A stretch of DNA of 34,912 nucleotides from JAXHUH01 sp034211175. Lineage in GTDB: Bacteria > Actinomycetota > Acidimicrobiia > Acidimicrobiales > CAIXPF01. This document shows, piece by piece, positions 22,105 through 30,649 of this stretch. The position numbers and the translations under genes are program-made. Numbering within the stretch: position 1 is the first letter of the stretch; each line of letters starts with the position of its first letter. Location: the NCBI GenBank assembly GCA_034211175.1, contig JAXHUH010000318.1:1-34912 (forward strand), written 5' to 3'. Under the pieces are notes generated by a model. That model had not been told where the DNA came from, did no database searches, and saw only the letters and a list, made by a program, of their open reading frames with translations.

Positions 22105-23152
22105 CGCGTCCGACCCCTGCGTCGAGGACCGTGCCCAGCTCGTCCCGGGTGAGCACCCCGTGGTCGGTGATCCACGACGTGATCAGCCGGGCCGGGGTCA
22201 CGTCGAAGCCCCAGTTGCGGACCACCGTCGCCTCGGGGGCGACCGGTCGACCGTTGACCATCAGCACCTCATCGGGGTCGCGCTCCTCGATCGGGATGGC
22301 GGCGCCGTCACCGCAGGCGGCGTCGAACGTGGAGGCCGGCGCGGCGATGTGGAACGGCACGCCCCGGTCGCGGGCCGCCACCGCCTTCAGGTAGGTGCCG
22401 ATCTTGTTGGCCGAGTCGCCGTTGGCCGCGACGCGGTCGGCGCCGGTGATGACCAGGTCGACCTCGCCGCGGGTGAGCAGGTGGCCGGCGGCGTTGTCGA
22501 CGATCAGGGTGTGGGGCACGTCGCGCCGCCCGAGCTCCCATGCGGTCAGGGCGGCGCCCTGGTTCCGGGGCCGGGTCTCCGACACCCACACGTGCACCGG
22601 GATGCCCTGCTCCTGCGCGACGTAGACCGGCGCGGTGGCGGTGCCGAGCTCGATCGTCGCCAACAGGCCGGCGTTGCAATGGGTCAGCACCTGCACCGGC
22701 CGCCCCGTCCGCTCGTGGACCGCGGCGAGGAGCTCGACGCCGGCCTCGCCGATCGCCCGGCACGATGCGGCGTCCTCGTCGGCCAGCTCGGTGGCCAGCG
22801 CCCGGGCCCGGTCGGCGCGGGCGGCCGGGGCGAGCGGCGCCAGCTCGGTGCGGCAGCGCTCCAGCGCCCACGTGAGGTTCACGGCCGTCGGCCGGGTCGC
22901 GGCGAGCCGTGCGCACGCGTCGTCGAGCGAGGTGGGCTCGGCGATCATCGCCAGCGCCACGCCGTGGGCGGCGGCGACGCCGATCAGCGGCGCGCCCCGG
23001 ACCTGCATCGAACGGAGCCCCTCGGCGGCCTCGTCGACCGTGCGCCAGGTCGCGGTCGCCGCCTCGGCGGGCAGCCGGGTCTGGTCGATCACGACGACCG
23101 ATCGACCGTCGTCACCCCACCAGATCGTCCGGTTCGCGTCACCAACGAGCAC
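22097..23152 (-). CDS. mtnA: S-methyl-5-thioribose-1-phosphate isomerase
   Basis: The 351-residue protein matches MtnA, which converts 5-methylthioribose 1-phosphate to 5-methylthioribulose 1-phosphate in recycling of 5'-methylthioadenosine. Family motifs are 'MQVRGAPLIGVAAAHGVALA', 'PTAVNLTWAL', 'VLTHCNAGLLAT' (catalytic Cys), 'VSETRPRNQGAALTAWEL' and 'ADRVAANGDSANKIGTY' (catalytic Asp). The GTG start at 23152 lies 6 nt after TACGAT on its strand, a possible -10, so it may be leaderless. No ribosome site is seen, and a longer frame extends about 20 codons upstream. It overlaps the aldolase gene by 8 bp. No phosphorylase or kinase to supply its substrate is encoded within the window. Confidence 0.92.
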   Translation of the reverse strand: MLVGDANRTIWWGDDGRSVVVIDQTRLPAEAATATWRTVDEAAEGLRSMQVRGAPLIGVAAAHGVALAMIAEPTSLDDACARLAATRPTAVNLTWALERCRTELAPLAPAARADRARALATELADEDAASCRAIGEAGVELLAAVHERTGRPVQVLTHCNAGLLATIELGTATAPVYVAQEQGIPVHVWVSETRPRNQGAALTAWELGRRDVPHTLIVDNAAGHLLTRGEVDLVITGADRVAANGDSANKIGTYLKAVAARDRGVPFHIAAPASTFDAACGDGAAIPIEERDPDEVLMVNGRPVAPEATVVRNWGFDVTPARLITSWITDHGVLTRDELGTVLDAGVGRDG

Positions 23153-23203
23153 CGCGGCATCGTACGGCGCCCGGCCGCGACGCTCCTGGGCGAACCGGCC
23201 CAG

Positions 23204-23644
23204 TCACCGCGATGCCCGCCGTGCGCGGCGCCGGGCCCGCCGGTTGGCGTCGATCCGTGCCATGACCCGCAGCGAGAGCGTCACCGGGGTCTCCCGCGTG
23301 GTGACCTCGCGGTCGGCAGCGAGGTCGAGGAGCTCGAGCTCGAGCGGCACGAGCACGTCGCGCTGCAGCTCGGCGAGGGTGGCCTCGCCTGTGTCGACCA
23401 CCATCATCACCTCGCCCGCCAGGTAGGAGCGGGCCCGACACCAGCGGCGGTCCTCGATCGTCGCCGCGACCATCGGTGGCCGCCGCAGCGCCCGCTCCGA
23501 CCCGTGGGCGAGGAGATCGACCCATGCCCAGCTCGGGACCGGTCGCTCGGTGGTCAGGAGCCGCTCGGCGAGGCGGCCGTCGAGGAGCGCGTCGCAGTCC
23601 TCGAGCAGCGCCGATCGCTCGCTCGTGCGGAACGCGCTCCACAT
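23204..23644 (-). CDS. Small protein of unknown function, paralogue of 25148-25555
   Basis: I do not recognise this 146-residue protein. By eye it aligns without a gap over about 107 residues, roughly 60% identical, with the protein at 25148-25555. Shared marks are Cys17, 'RPVP.WAWV.LLAHGS' (34-49), 'LRRPPM' (53-58), 'WCRAR..LAG' (68-77) and 'LQR.VLVPLEL.LLD' (93-107). No signal peptide or membrane segment is apparent. The C-terminus is Arg-rich ('RRARRRARRASR'), so nucleic-acid contact is possible. ATG at 23644 has GGAGG 4 nt upstream. It is divergent from the DUF1918 and CBS genes, with an 11-bp inverted repeat spanning the shared region, which suggests joint control. Confidence 0.75.
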   Translation of the reverse strand: MWSAFRTSERSALLEDCDALLDGRLAERLLTTERPVPSWAWVDLLAHGSERALRRPPMVAATIEDRRWCRARSYLAGEVMMVVDTGEATLAELQRDVLVPLELELLDLAADREVTTRETPVTLSLRVMARIDANRRARRRARRASR

Positions 23645-23711
23645 GCTGCCTCCTCTCGCCCGCTTCGGCGTCGAACCGATCGTCCCCCGCCATCGCTTCG
23701 TCACGAAGGGG

Positions 23712-23820
23712 CGAAGGTCACCACGGATGTCCCGGCGTCGCCGGTACCGCCGGCCCGGTCGAACGGCTCGCCCGACCGTCACGAGCGCGGTTCGTCGGCC
23801 GGGGCGGTCGGTGACCTTCG
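23712..23820. promoter_or_regulatory. Spaced 11-bp inverted repeat in a divergent promoter region
   Basis: CGAAGGTCACC at 23712-23722 is perfectly repeated in inverse orientation as GGTGACCTTCG at 23810-23820, 87 bp apart. Both lie in the 245-bp region between the divergent starts at 23644 and 23890, one arm nearer each gene, as expected for two half-operators of a common regulator. Confidence 0.45.
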
Positions 23821-23889
23821 GCACTGGTCGATCGGAGGGGGATCGGCGACGATGCGCGGAGGCTCGGACGTGGCGCAGGAGGTCGTGAC

Positions 23890-24093
23890 ATGCGCGCGAA
23901 CGTCGGTGACCGGATCGTGATCCGCGGCCACAAGGTGGCCGAGCGCGATCGGACGTGCGACATCGTCGAGGTCCACGGCGAGGACGGGGGTCCGCCGTAC
24001 GTCGTCCGATGGGGCGACGACGGCCACGAGAGCACCTTCTTCCCCGGCCCCGACGCGATCGTGCAGGCCGGGAAGGGCACCGCGACGCACTGA
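23890..24093 (+). CDS. DUF1918 domain protein
   Basis: The 67-residue protein is a complete DUF1918 domain: 'VGDRIVIRGHKVAERDRTCDIVEV' then 'PPYVVRWGDDGHESTFFPGPDA'. It forms a small SH3-like beta barrel common in actinobacteria, often near stress or CBS-domain genes; its molecular role is unknown. ATG at 23890 has AGGAGGT 6 nt upstream. It is the first gene of a plus-strand group with two CBS-pair genes (72 bp to the next start). Confidence 0.9.
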   Translation: MRANVGDRIVIRGHKVAERDRTCDIVEVHGEDGGPPYVVRWGDDGHESTFFPGPDAIVQAGKGTATH

Positions 24094-24165
24094 GCGTCGT
24101 GGCACCGTCCGAGTCGCGGTAGGGCGCAGCGGCGCGGAGCGACACACCACAGGGGGTTGGCTGCC

Positions 24166-24612
24166 ATGCGAGTGCTCGATGCCATCCGGCGGTCCGGCGT
24201 CGCGGTCGGGCCCGACCGGACGATCAGCGCGGCCGCCGTGATCATGGAACGGTCCGGCGTGGGCGCGCTCGCCGTCGTCGACGGCGACCGGTTGGTCGGG
24301 ATCGTGACCGACCGCGACCTCGTCCGACGCGGCCTGGCCCGGCGCCTCGACCCCGACGCCCGGATCGACGCGGTGATGTCCACGCCCGTGGTCACCATCG
24401 ATGCCGACGCCGATGCCCACGACGCCTTCGGGCTGTTGCGCGAGCACGGGGTCCGGCGGCTGGCGGTCACGACCGGGGAGCGCTTCGTCGGGATGCTGAG
24501 CGTCGACGACCTGCTCGTCGACCTGGCGGCCGACCTCGCCGACCTGTCGAGGCCGGTGGGCGAGGAGATCGTTCGGGCCCATCGGGACAGCCCGGTCCCG
24601 GCCGTCGTGTGA
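24166..24612 (+). CDS. CBS-domain pair protein
   Basis: The 148-residue protein consists of two CBS domains (about 10-60 and 70-125): 'SAAAVIMERSGVGALAVVDGDRLVGIVTDRDLV' and 'DAHDAFGLLREHGVRRLAVTTGERFVGMLSVDDLL'. Such stand-alone pairs bind adenosine nucleotides and resemble hypoxia-response protein 1 of mycobacteria (family knowledge). A TTG nine bases upstream is in frame, but ATG at 24166 fits better, with AGGGGG 9 nt upstream. It is 27 bp from the next CBS gene and probably co-transcribed with it. Confidence 0.88.
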   Translation: MRVLDAIRRSGVAVGPDRTISAAAVIMERSGVGALAVVDGDRLVGIVTDRDLVRRGLARRLDPDARIDAVMSTPVVTIDADADAHDAFGLLREHGVRRLAVTTGERFVGMLSVDDLLVDLAADLADLSRPVGEEIVRAHRDSPVPAVV

Positions 24613-24639
24613 GCACGGGTAGCGAGGGGAGGTGGCGAC

Positions 24640-25071
24640 GTGCGAGTCGCCGAGATGATGCACACCCCGGTGGTCACGTGCCGGCCGTCCGCCCGCATGG
24701 GTGAGGTCGCCCGGTTGATGCGGGACCGCAACGTCGGCGCCGTCCTGGTCGTCGACGAGGTCGGCTACCTCGCGGGGATCGTGACCGACCGCGACCTCGC
24801 GGTCCGCGGCATCGGCGCGGGGAGGACCGCCGATGCGGCCGTCGAGCACGTCATGAGCCGCGACGTCGCCACGGTGCCGCTCGACAGCGACGTCGCCCAC
24901 GCCGGCGAGGTCATGGCCAAGCGCATGGTGCGGCGCCTGCCGGTCGTCGACGAGGGCGGCAACCCGTCGGGCATGGTCACCCTGGACGACCTCGTCCGTC
25001 ACCTCGGCGAGGAGACCGACGCGCTGGTCGACACGGTCGTCCTCCAGGCCGCCCGCCGGCCCTTCGTCTGA
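24640..25071 (+). CDS. CBS-domain pair protein
   Basis: The 143-residue protein has two CBS domains: 'MGEVARLMRDRNVGAVLVVDEVGYLAGIVTDRDLAVRG' (about 20-57) and 'VAHAGEVMAKRMVRRLPVVDEGGNPSGMVTLDDLVRHLG' (about 85-123). Both carry the T/S-x-x-D ligand-type patterns of nucleotide-binding CBS pairs. The GTG start at 24640 has GGAGGT 6 nt upstream. It is related to the preceding gene, perhaps by old duplication, and may sense cell energy charge. It ends 76 bp from the convergent unknown gene at 25148. Confidence 0.9.
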   Translation: MRVAEMMHTPVVTCRPSARMGEVARLMRDRNVGAVLVVDEVGYLAGIVTDRDLAVRGIGAGRTADAAVEHVMSRDVATVPLDSDVAHAGEVMAKRMVRRLPVVDEGGNPSGMVTLDDLVRHLGEETDALVDTVVLQAARRPFV

Positions 25072-25096
25072 GGCACGCGCCGCCCGGTGCGGTTCG

Positions 25097-25113
25097 CGGC
25101 GCCTCCGGCGCCG
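25097..25113. terminator. Short GC hairpin between convergent genes
   Basis: CGGCGCC-TCC-GGCGCCG is a 7-bp stem with a 3-base loop, between the CBS gene end (25071) and the minus-strand gene end (25148). It is a possible bidirectional terminator. Confidence 0.45.
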
Positions 25114-25147
25114 TCGCGTCGGTGTCGCCGTCGTGTCGTCAGTGTCG

Positions 25148-25555
25148 TCAGTGGCGGCGCAGCCGACCGTGGGGATCGAGCGCGCGAAGCACGAGGTGGA
25201 CGACCGCGGTCGGTGAGGGCGCGATCGAGGGGTCGTCGAGGAGCGCGAGCTCGAGCGGGACGAGCACCTCACGCTGGAGCCGGGCGAGCGGCGCCACGTC
25301 GGCGTCGACCGTCCTGGCCAGCTGCCCGGCGAGGTGGGCGCGGGCTCGACACCACGGCCGTTCGGCGAGGGACGCTGCCATCATCGGGGGCCGTCGCAGA
25401 TCGGCAGCGGACCCGTGGGCGAGCAGGTTGACCCACGCCCACGGCGGCACCGGCCGGCCCGTCCGCATCAGCCGCTCCGCCGCCGCCCCGGTGAGCATGG
25501 CCTCGCAGTCCGCCACCAGCTCCGACCTGTCCGACCTCTTCCACCAGTGCCGCAC
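25148..25555 (-). CDS. Small protein of unknown function, paralogue of 23204-23644
   Basis: I do not recognise the function of this 135-residue protein. It is co-linear with the protein at 23204-23644 over its first 107 residues, sharing Cys17, 'RPVPPWAWVNLLAHGS' (34-49), 'LRRPPM', 'WCRAR' and 'LQREVLVPLELALLD'. No membrane segment or signal is visible. GTG at 25555 has GGAGG 4 nt upstream; a longer open frame upstream runs into the MMPL gene and is not coding. It sits 140 bp downstream of the MMPL gene on the same strand and convergent with the CBS genes. The two paralogues thus bracket the DUF1918-CBS-CBS group and both point outward from their own promoters toward lower coordinates. Confidence 0.75.
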   Translation of the reverse strand: MRHWWKRSDRSELVADCEAMLTGAAAERLMRTGRPVPPWAWVNLLAHGSAADLRRPPMMAASLAERPWCRARAHLAGQLARTVDADVAPLARLQREVLVPLELALLDDPSIAPSPTAVVHLVLRALDPHGRLRRH

Positions 25556-25695
25556 GTGTCCTCCCGTGACGTTCGCCGCGCCGGCTCGCCAGACGAGTAC
25601 GTGGGAGGTGCGGTCGCGGTTCGCGGTCGAGGAGCGGAACGGGCCCGGCCGCGCGGCGGCCGGGCCCCGTCGCCGACGGATCAGACGCCGCCGGA

Positions 25696-28032
25696 TCAGA
25701 CGCCGACGGTCTCGTCGGGCCGGGTGTCGCGCTCGGACACACCACCGGGGGCCGCGTCGGCTCCCACGTCGTGGCCCTCGACGTCGATGCGGGGCACGAT
25801 CCGGTCGAGCCAGCCCGGGAACCACCAGTTGCGGTCGCCGAGCAGCTCCATCGTCGCCGGCACCAGGAGCATGCGGACGATCGACGCGTCGATCAGCACC
25901 GCGATGGCCAGGCCGAGGCCGAACAGCTTGAGCTGGCGGTCGTCGCCGAGCACGAACGCCGCGAACACGCACGACATGATCAGCGCGGCGGCGGTGATGA
26001 CCCGGGCGGTGACGGCCAGGCCGTCGGCCACGGCGGACATGTTGTCGCGGGTGCGGTCGTACTCCTCCTTGATGCGGGAGAGGAGGAACACCTCGTAGTC
26101 CATCGACAGGCCGAAGACGATGGCGAACAGGAACATCGGGACCGACGCCTCGATCGGCCCGGCCTTGTCGACCCCGATCAGCTCCATCCCCCAGCCCCAC
26201 TGGAAGATGGCGACGATCACCCCGTAGGCCGCGCCGATCGACAGCAGGTTCATGACGACGGCCTTCAGCGGCACCAGGATGCTGCGGAACACGGCCATCA
26301 GCAGCAGGAAGCTGAGGAACAGCACGACGCCGATGAGCCACGGCATGCGGCCCCCGAGGAACGTGGCGAAGTCGACCGACCCGGCGGTGAACCCGCCGAC
26401 CTTGGCGTCGACCCCGCTCGCCGGGATCACGTCGTCGCGCAACGTGTTGACCAGGGTCGTCGTCTCGGCGTCCTGGGGTGCGCTGCGCGGGTAGACGATG
26501 ACGAGCGCCAGGCCCTCGCCCAGAGGGTTCGGGGCGGCGAAGGCCACGTCCTCGGTGGCCTCGACGGCGCCGACGAACGAGCCGAGCGCGGCCTCGTCGA
26601 CACCCTCGACCGTGATGAACAGCGGTCCGTTGCTGCCCGGGCCGAAGCCCTCGGCGATCAGGTCGTACGCCCGCCGCACCGTCTGGTCCTCGGGGTAGTT
26701 GCCGTAGTCGCCGAAGCCGAGGCGGATCGACAGCAGCGGCACGGCGAGCACCACGAGCAGCGCCACCGCGCCGATCGCCGCCGGCCACGGGCGGTGCTGG
26801 ACGAAGCGGCTCCACCGGTACCACGCCTGCTGCTCACGGGGCTTCTCGACCCGGTGAGGCACGTGGCGCCGCAGTGGCCGGACGGCGAAGCTCGCCCCGA
26901 AGAACACGACGGCCGCGACCAGGCCGGCGAAGAACACCGCGCCGGTGCCGGTCGTGACGCCGACGAACGCGCCGACCACGACGAGACCGACCGCGACCAG
27001 CGCCGCCCACGTCGTCTGGTCGATCCGGGTGCCGACCCACCCGAGCAGCGCCGGGAGCAGGGTCAGCGAGCCGGCCATCATCATCAGCACGCCGGCGGAC
27101 GCGGCGAGCGCGATGCCCTGCACGAACGCCAGACCCATCAGGAACAGGCCCATCAGGGAGATCACGACGGTGATGCCGGCGAACAGCACGGCCCGGCCGC
27201 TGGTGTCGACCGCCCGGACCACCGACTCGGTCACGCCGACCCCGGTGCGCAGTACCTCCCGGTACCGGGTCACGATGAACAGCGCGTAGTCGATGCCGAC
27301 GCCGAGGCCGATCATCGCCACCATCGCCGTGGTGAAGTCGGGCATCGAGATGAGGTTGCTGCCGAGCGACACGAGTGCCGACGCGATGCCGAGGCCGAAC
27401 AGGGCGACACCGATCGGCAGGCCCATGGCCAGGACGGAGCCGAACGCCACGATCAGGATGATCACGGCGCCGATGAGGCCGTAGATCTCGCTCTCCGGCA
27501 GCTCGAACTCGGAGAAGATGTCGCCGCCGTACTCGATCTCCAGGCCGGCCGGCGCGTCGAGGCCGTCACCGTGCTCCTCGATCTCGGCGCCGAGGTCGAG
27601 GAGCTCCTCGAAGTCACGGGTGTCGGCGATGTCGAGCTGGGCGAACGCGATCGTGCCGTCCTCGCTCACCTGCTGGGGGTTGTCCCACGGGCTGGTGACG
27701 GTGATGTCACCCTGCGCCTCCACGAACGAGAAGAGGTCCTCGAGCGCCGAGCGCACCTCCGGGTCGTCGAAGCCGGACTCGCTGCGGGCGACGATCTGGG
27801 ACGTGAACCCGGCCCGGTTCGGGTCGGCGGCGAGGAGGAGCTCCTGGACGTCCTTCGACTCGCTGTCGGGGAGCGTGAAGTCGGTGCGGTAGTCGGGCCC
27901 GACCGCGCCGGCGATGACGTTCACGCCGACGAGGAGCGCGACCCAGGCGCCGATCACGATCCATCGATGGTGGACACACGCGGCGGCGAGCCGGGCGAGC
28001 GCACCGCGTCGGGGGGTGGTGGTGGCTGTCAC
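25696..28032 (-). CDS. MMPL/RND-family membrane transporter
   Basis: The 778-residue protein is an MMPL-type RND transporter with two halves, each with a membrane segment, an extracellular domain and five or so further helices. Conserved segments are 'GLGVGIDYALFIVTRYREVL' (about 242-261) in the first half and 'VFGLSMDYEVFLLSRIKEEY' in the second. Each contains the Asp-Tyr pair of the proton relay. The extracellular loop includes 'DYRTDFTLPDSESKDVQELL'. Such proteins export lipids, siderophores or drugs; the substrate is unknown. GTG at 28032 has GGAGA 5 nt upstream. The gene end holds a 15-bp direct repeat (CGGATCAGACGCCG plus one base) around the stop codon. No regulator or adaptor is adjacent except the unrelated small gene downstream. 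Confidence 0.92.
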   Translation of the reverse strand: MTATTTPRRGALARLAAACVHHRWIVIGAWVALLVGVNVIAGAVGPDYRTDFTLPDSESKDVQELLLAADPNRAGFTSQIVARSESGFDDPEVRSALEDLFSFVEAQGDITVTSPWDNPQQVSEDGTIAFAQLDIADTRDFEELLDLGAEIEEHGDGLDAPAGLEIEYGGDIFSEFELPESEIYGLIGAVIILIVAFGSVLAMGLPIGVALFGLGIASALVSLGSNLISMPDFTTAMVAMIGLGVGIDYALFIVTRYREVLRTGVGVTESVVRAVDTSGRAVLFAGITVVISLMGLFLMGLAFVQGIALAASAGVLMMMAGSLTLLPALLGWVGTRIDQTTWAALVAVGLVVVGAFVGVTTGTGAVFFAGLVAAVVFFGASFAVRPLRRHVPHRVEKPREQQAWYRWSRFVQHRPWPAAIGAVALLVVLAVPLLSIRLGFGDYGNYPEDQTVRRAYDLIAEGFGPGSNGPLFITVEGVDEAALGSFVGAVEATEDVAFAAPNPLGEGLALVIVYPRSAPQDAETTTLVNTLRDDVIPASGVDAKVGGFTAGSVDFATFLGGRMPWLIGVVLFLSFLLLMAVFRSILVPLKAVVMNLLSIGAAYGVIVAIFQWGWGMELIGVDKAGPIEASVPMFLFAIVFGLSMDYEVFLLSRIKEEYDRTRDNMSAVADGLAVTARVITAAALIMSCVFAAFVLGDDRQLKLFGLGLAIAVLIDASIVRMLLVPATMELLGDRNWWFPGWLDRIVPRIDVEGHDVGADAAPGGVSERDTRPDETVGV

Positions 28033-28211
28033 GCAGGTCTCCGTTCTCCGGCGTCCGGGGCGGATCGGGCGCTGGTCGGAATGATGACGCCCGGGACCGG
28101 CACGGCTCATCGGAATTTCCACCGGGGATCGCGTCGGCCCGAACGGGGTTCAGCGCGAACGCTACGCACGTCCCGGCCGCGGCGCTTCTCCGTTCGTGCT
28201 CGATGTGGTGA

Positions 28212-28246
28212 CCGGCCGCCCGAGGCCGCGGCGGCATGGCGGCCGG
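28212..28246. terminator. Hairpin between the LysR gene end and the MMPL start
   Basis: CCGGCCGCC at 28212-28220 pairs with GGCGGCCGG at 28238-28246 (9-bp stem, 17-base loop), 54 bp past the minus-strand LysR stop. It is a plausible terminator for that gene. The rest of 28033-28299 shows nothing else I can support. Confidence 0.45.
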
Positions 28247-28299
28247 GTGGCGTCGAGGTGGGGTGCGGGCTCGTCGGCCGGGTTTCGCAGCCGCCCCGC

Positions 28300-29196
28300 T
28301 CAGCTCGCGGGCGCCGGCGGAGGTGACGAGAGGAGGTGGCCGCAGTCGGCGAGCACCTCGACGAGGCGGTGGACCAGCGGGCGGGGTTGGCGCTGGGTCA
28401 CGGCGACGAACGACAGCGTGACGTCGCGGACCCGCACGATCGCCACCGGCGCCAGGCCCGGGTTCGACAGCGCCACCGACGGCACGATCGCCAACCCGTA
28501 GCCCGCGGCGACCAGGCTCATCTGCGCCGAGTGGCCGATGGCGGCATCGAGGATCCGGGGCTCGAAGCCGTGGCGCCGACACGTCGTGATCAGGAACCGC
28601 CGGGCCGAGCTGTCCGACGCGTCGGTCGCCATCAGCCACTCCTCGTCAGCGAACGCGAGCAGCGGCACGTCGTCGTGGCCGGCGAGGGGATGGTCGGCGG
28701 GCACGGCGATGTGGGCGACCTCGGTGTGGATCGGCGTCACCGAGAACGCGGGGCCGACCGGGCCCTCCCACTGGACGCCGGCGTCGATCGTGCCCGCCGC
28801 GATCCCCTCCAGCTGGGCGGCGGACCCGGCGGCGAGGAGCTGGAGGTGGCCGTGGCCCATCTCGTTCCAGCGCCGGGCCAGGTGGGGGATCAATCGGAGC
28901 TCGGCGGCCCCCGTGTAGGCGAGGCGGATGGCGTGCCCGGCCGCGGTGCGCCGGAGGCTGCGCTCCACGAGATCGACCGCGTCGGCCAGCTCGTGGTGGA
29001 GCCGCCGGCCCTCGTCGGTCAGGGTGACCTCGCGGGTGGTGCGGCGGAACAGCGGGACACCGACGGTCTGCTCCAGCTGGCGCACGTGGCGGCTCACCGC
29101 GGAGCGGCTCAGGTTCACGCGCCGGGCCGCCCGGCCGAAGTGCCGCTCCTCGGCGACCGCGACGAACGTGGTCAACCAGCTGAGGCGGGGATCCAC
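28300..29196 (-). CDS. LysR family transcriptional regulator
   Basis: The 298-residue protein has the LysR winged helix-turn-helix (about 1-60; 'WLTTFVAVAEERHFGRAARRVNLSRSAVSRHVRQLEQTVGVPLFRRTTREVTLT' in shortened view: HFGRAARR then SAVSRHVRQLE) and a periplasmic-binding-like effector domain ('IRLAYTGAAELRLIPHLARR', 'GTIDAGVQWEGP', 'LAGHDDVPLLAFADEEWL', 'VAAGYGLAIVPS'). The start is GTG at 29196. It is divergent from the ugp-like importer operon at 29395 with a 198-bp gap. The usual LysR arrangement makes that operon its likely target (inference). The inducer is unknown. Confidence 0.9.
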   Translation of the reverse strand: MDPRLSWLTTFVAVAEERHFGRAARRVNLSRSAVSRHVRQLEQTVGVPLFRRTTREVTLTDEGRRLHHELADAVDLVERSLRRTAAGHAIRLAYTGAAELRLIPHLARRWNEMGHGHLQLLAAGSAAQLEGIAAGTIDAGVQWEGPVGPAFSVTPIHTEVAHIAVPADHPLAGHDDVPLLAFADEEWLMATDASDSSARRFLITTCRRHGFEPRILDAAIGHSAQMSLVAAGYGLAIVPSVALSNPGLAPVAIVRVRDVTLSFVAVTQRQPRPLVHRLVEVLADCGHLLSSPPPAPAS

Positions 29197-29246
29197 GCCT
29201 CAGCCCACCGGTGCGGTGTCGAGCAGGAGCGATCCACCCATGCCGG

Positions 29247-29291
29247 GATTGTTGCGCACCCCGGGATGATCCGTCCCAGCCCAGCACAATC
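29247..29291. promoter_or_regulatory. Candidate LysR site in the divergent region
   Basis: GATTGTTGC at 29247-29255 and GCACAATC at 29284-29291 are imperfect inverted arms (one extra T in the left arm) in the 198-bp region between the LysR gene and the importer operon. LysR proteins often bind such AT-containing dyads. The AT content stands out locally. Confidence 0.35.
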
Positions 29292-29394
29292 GTTCAACTC
29301 CACCTCGCCCGATCGCCACCTGCTCCTCACCTGGCCGCCGGACGATGGCGTCGTCCACGAGAAGCCGACGGAACGGGACCGGGGATGACCACGC

Positions 29395-30582
<1,188 letters not shown>

Positions 30583-30649
30583 CCGAGCCCGAACCGAACC
30601 CGATTCGCTGATCGGCCGATCGGCCGGTCGCCCACCAAGGAGACTGCAC

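Noticed and set aside
25148..26824. Long minus-strand open frame of 558 codons covering the small unknown gene and part of the MMPL gene
   Set aside because: Its upstream part is an out-of-frame shadow of the MMPL gene. Only the last 135 codons, with their own ribosome site, look like a real gene.
25771..28326. Long plus-strand open frame of 851 codons
   Set aside because: It is antisense to the MMPL transporter gene, has low-complexity Asp/His/Arg-rich composition typical of GC-rich shadow frames, and shows no domain.
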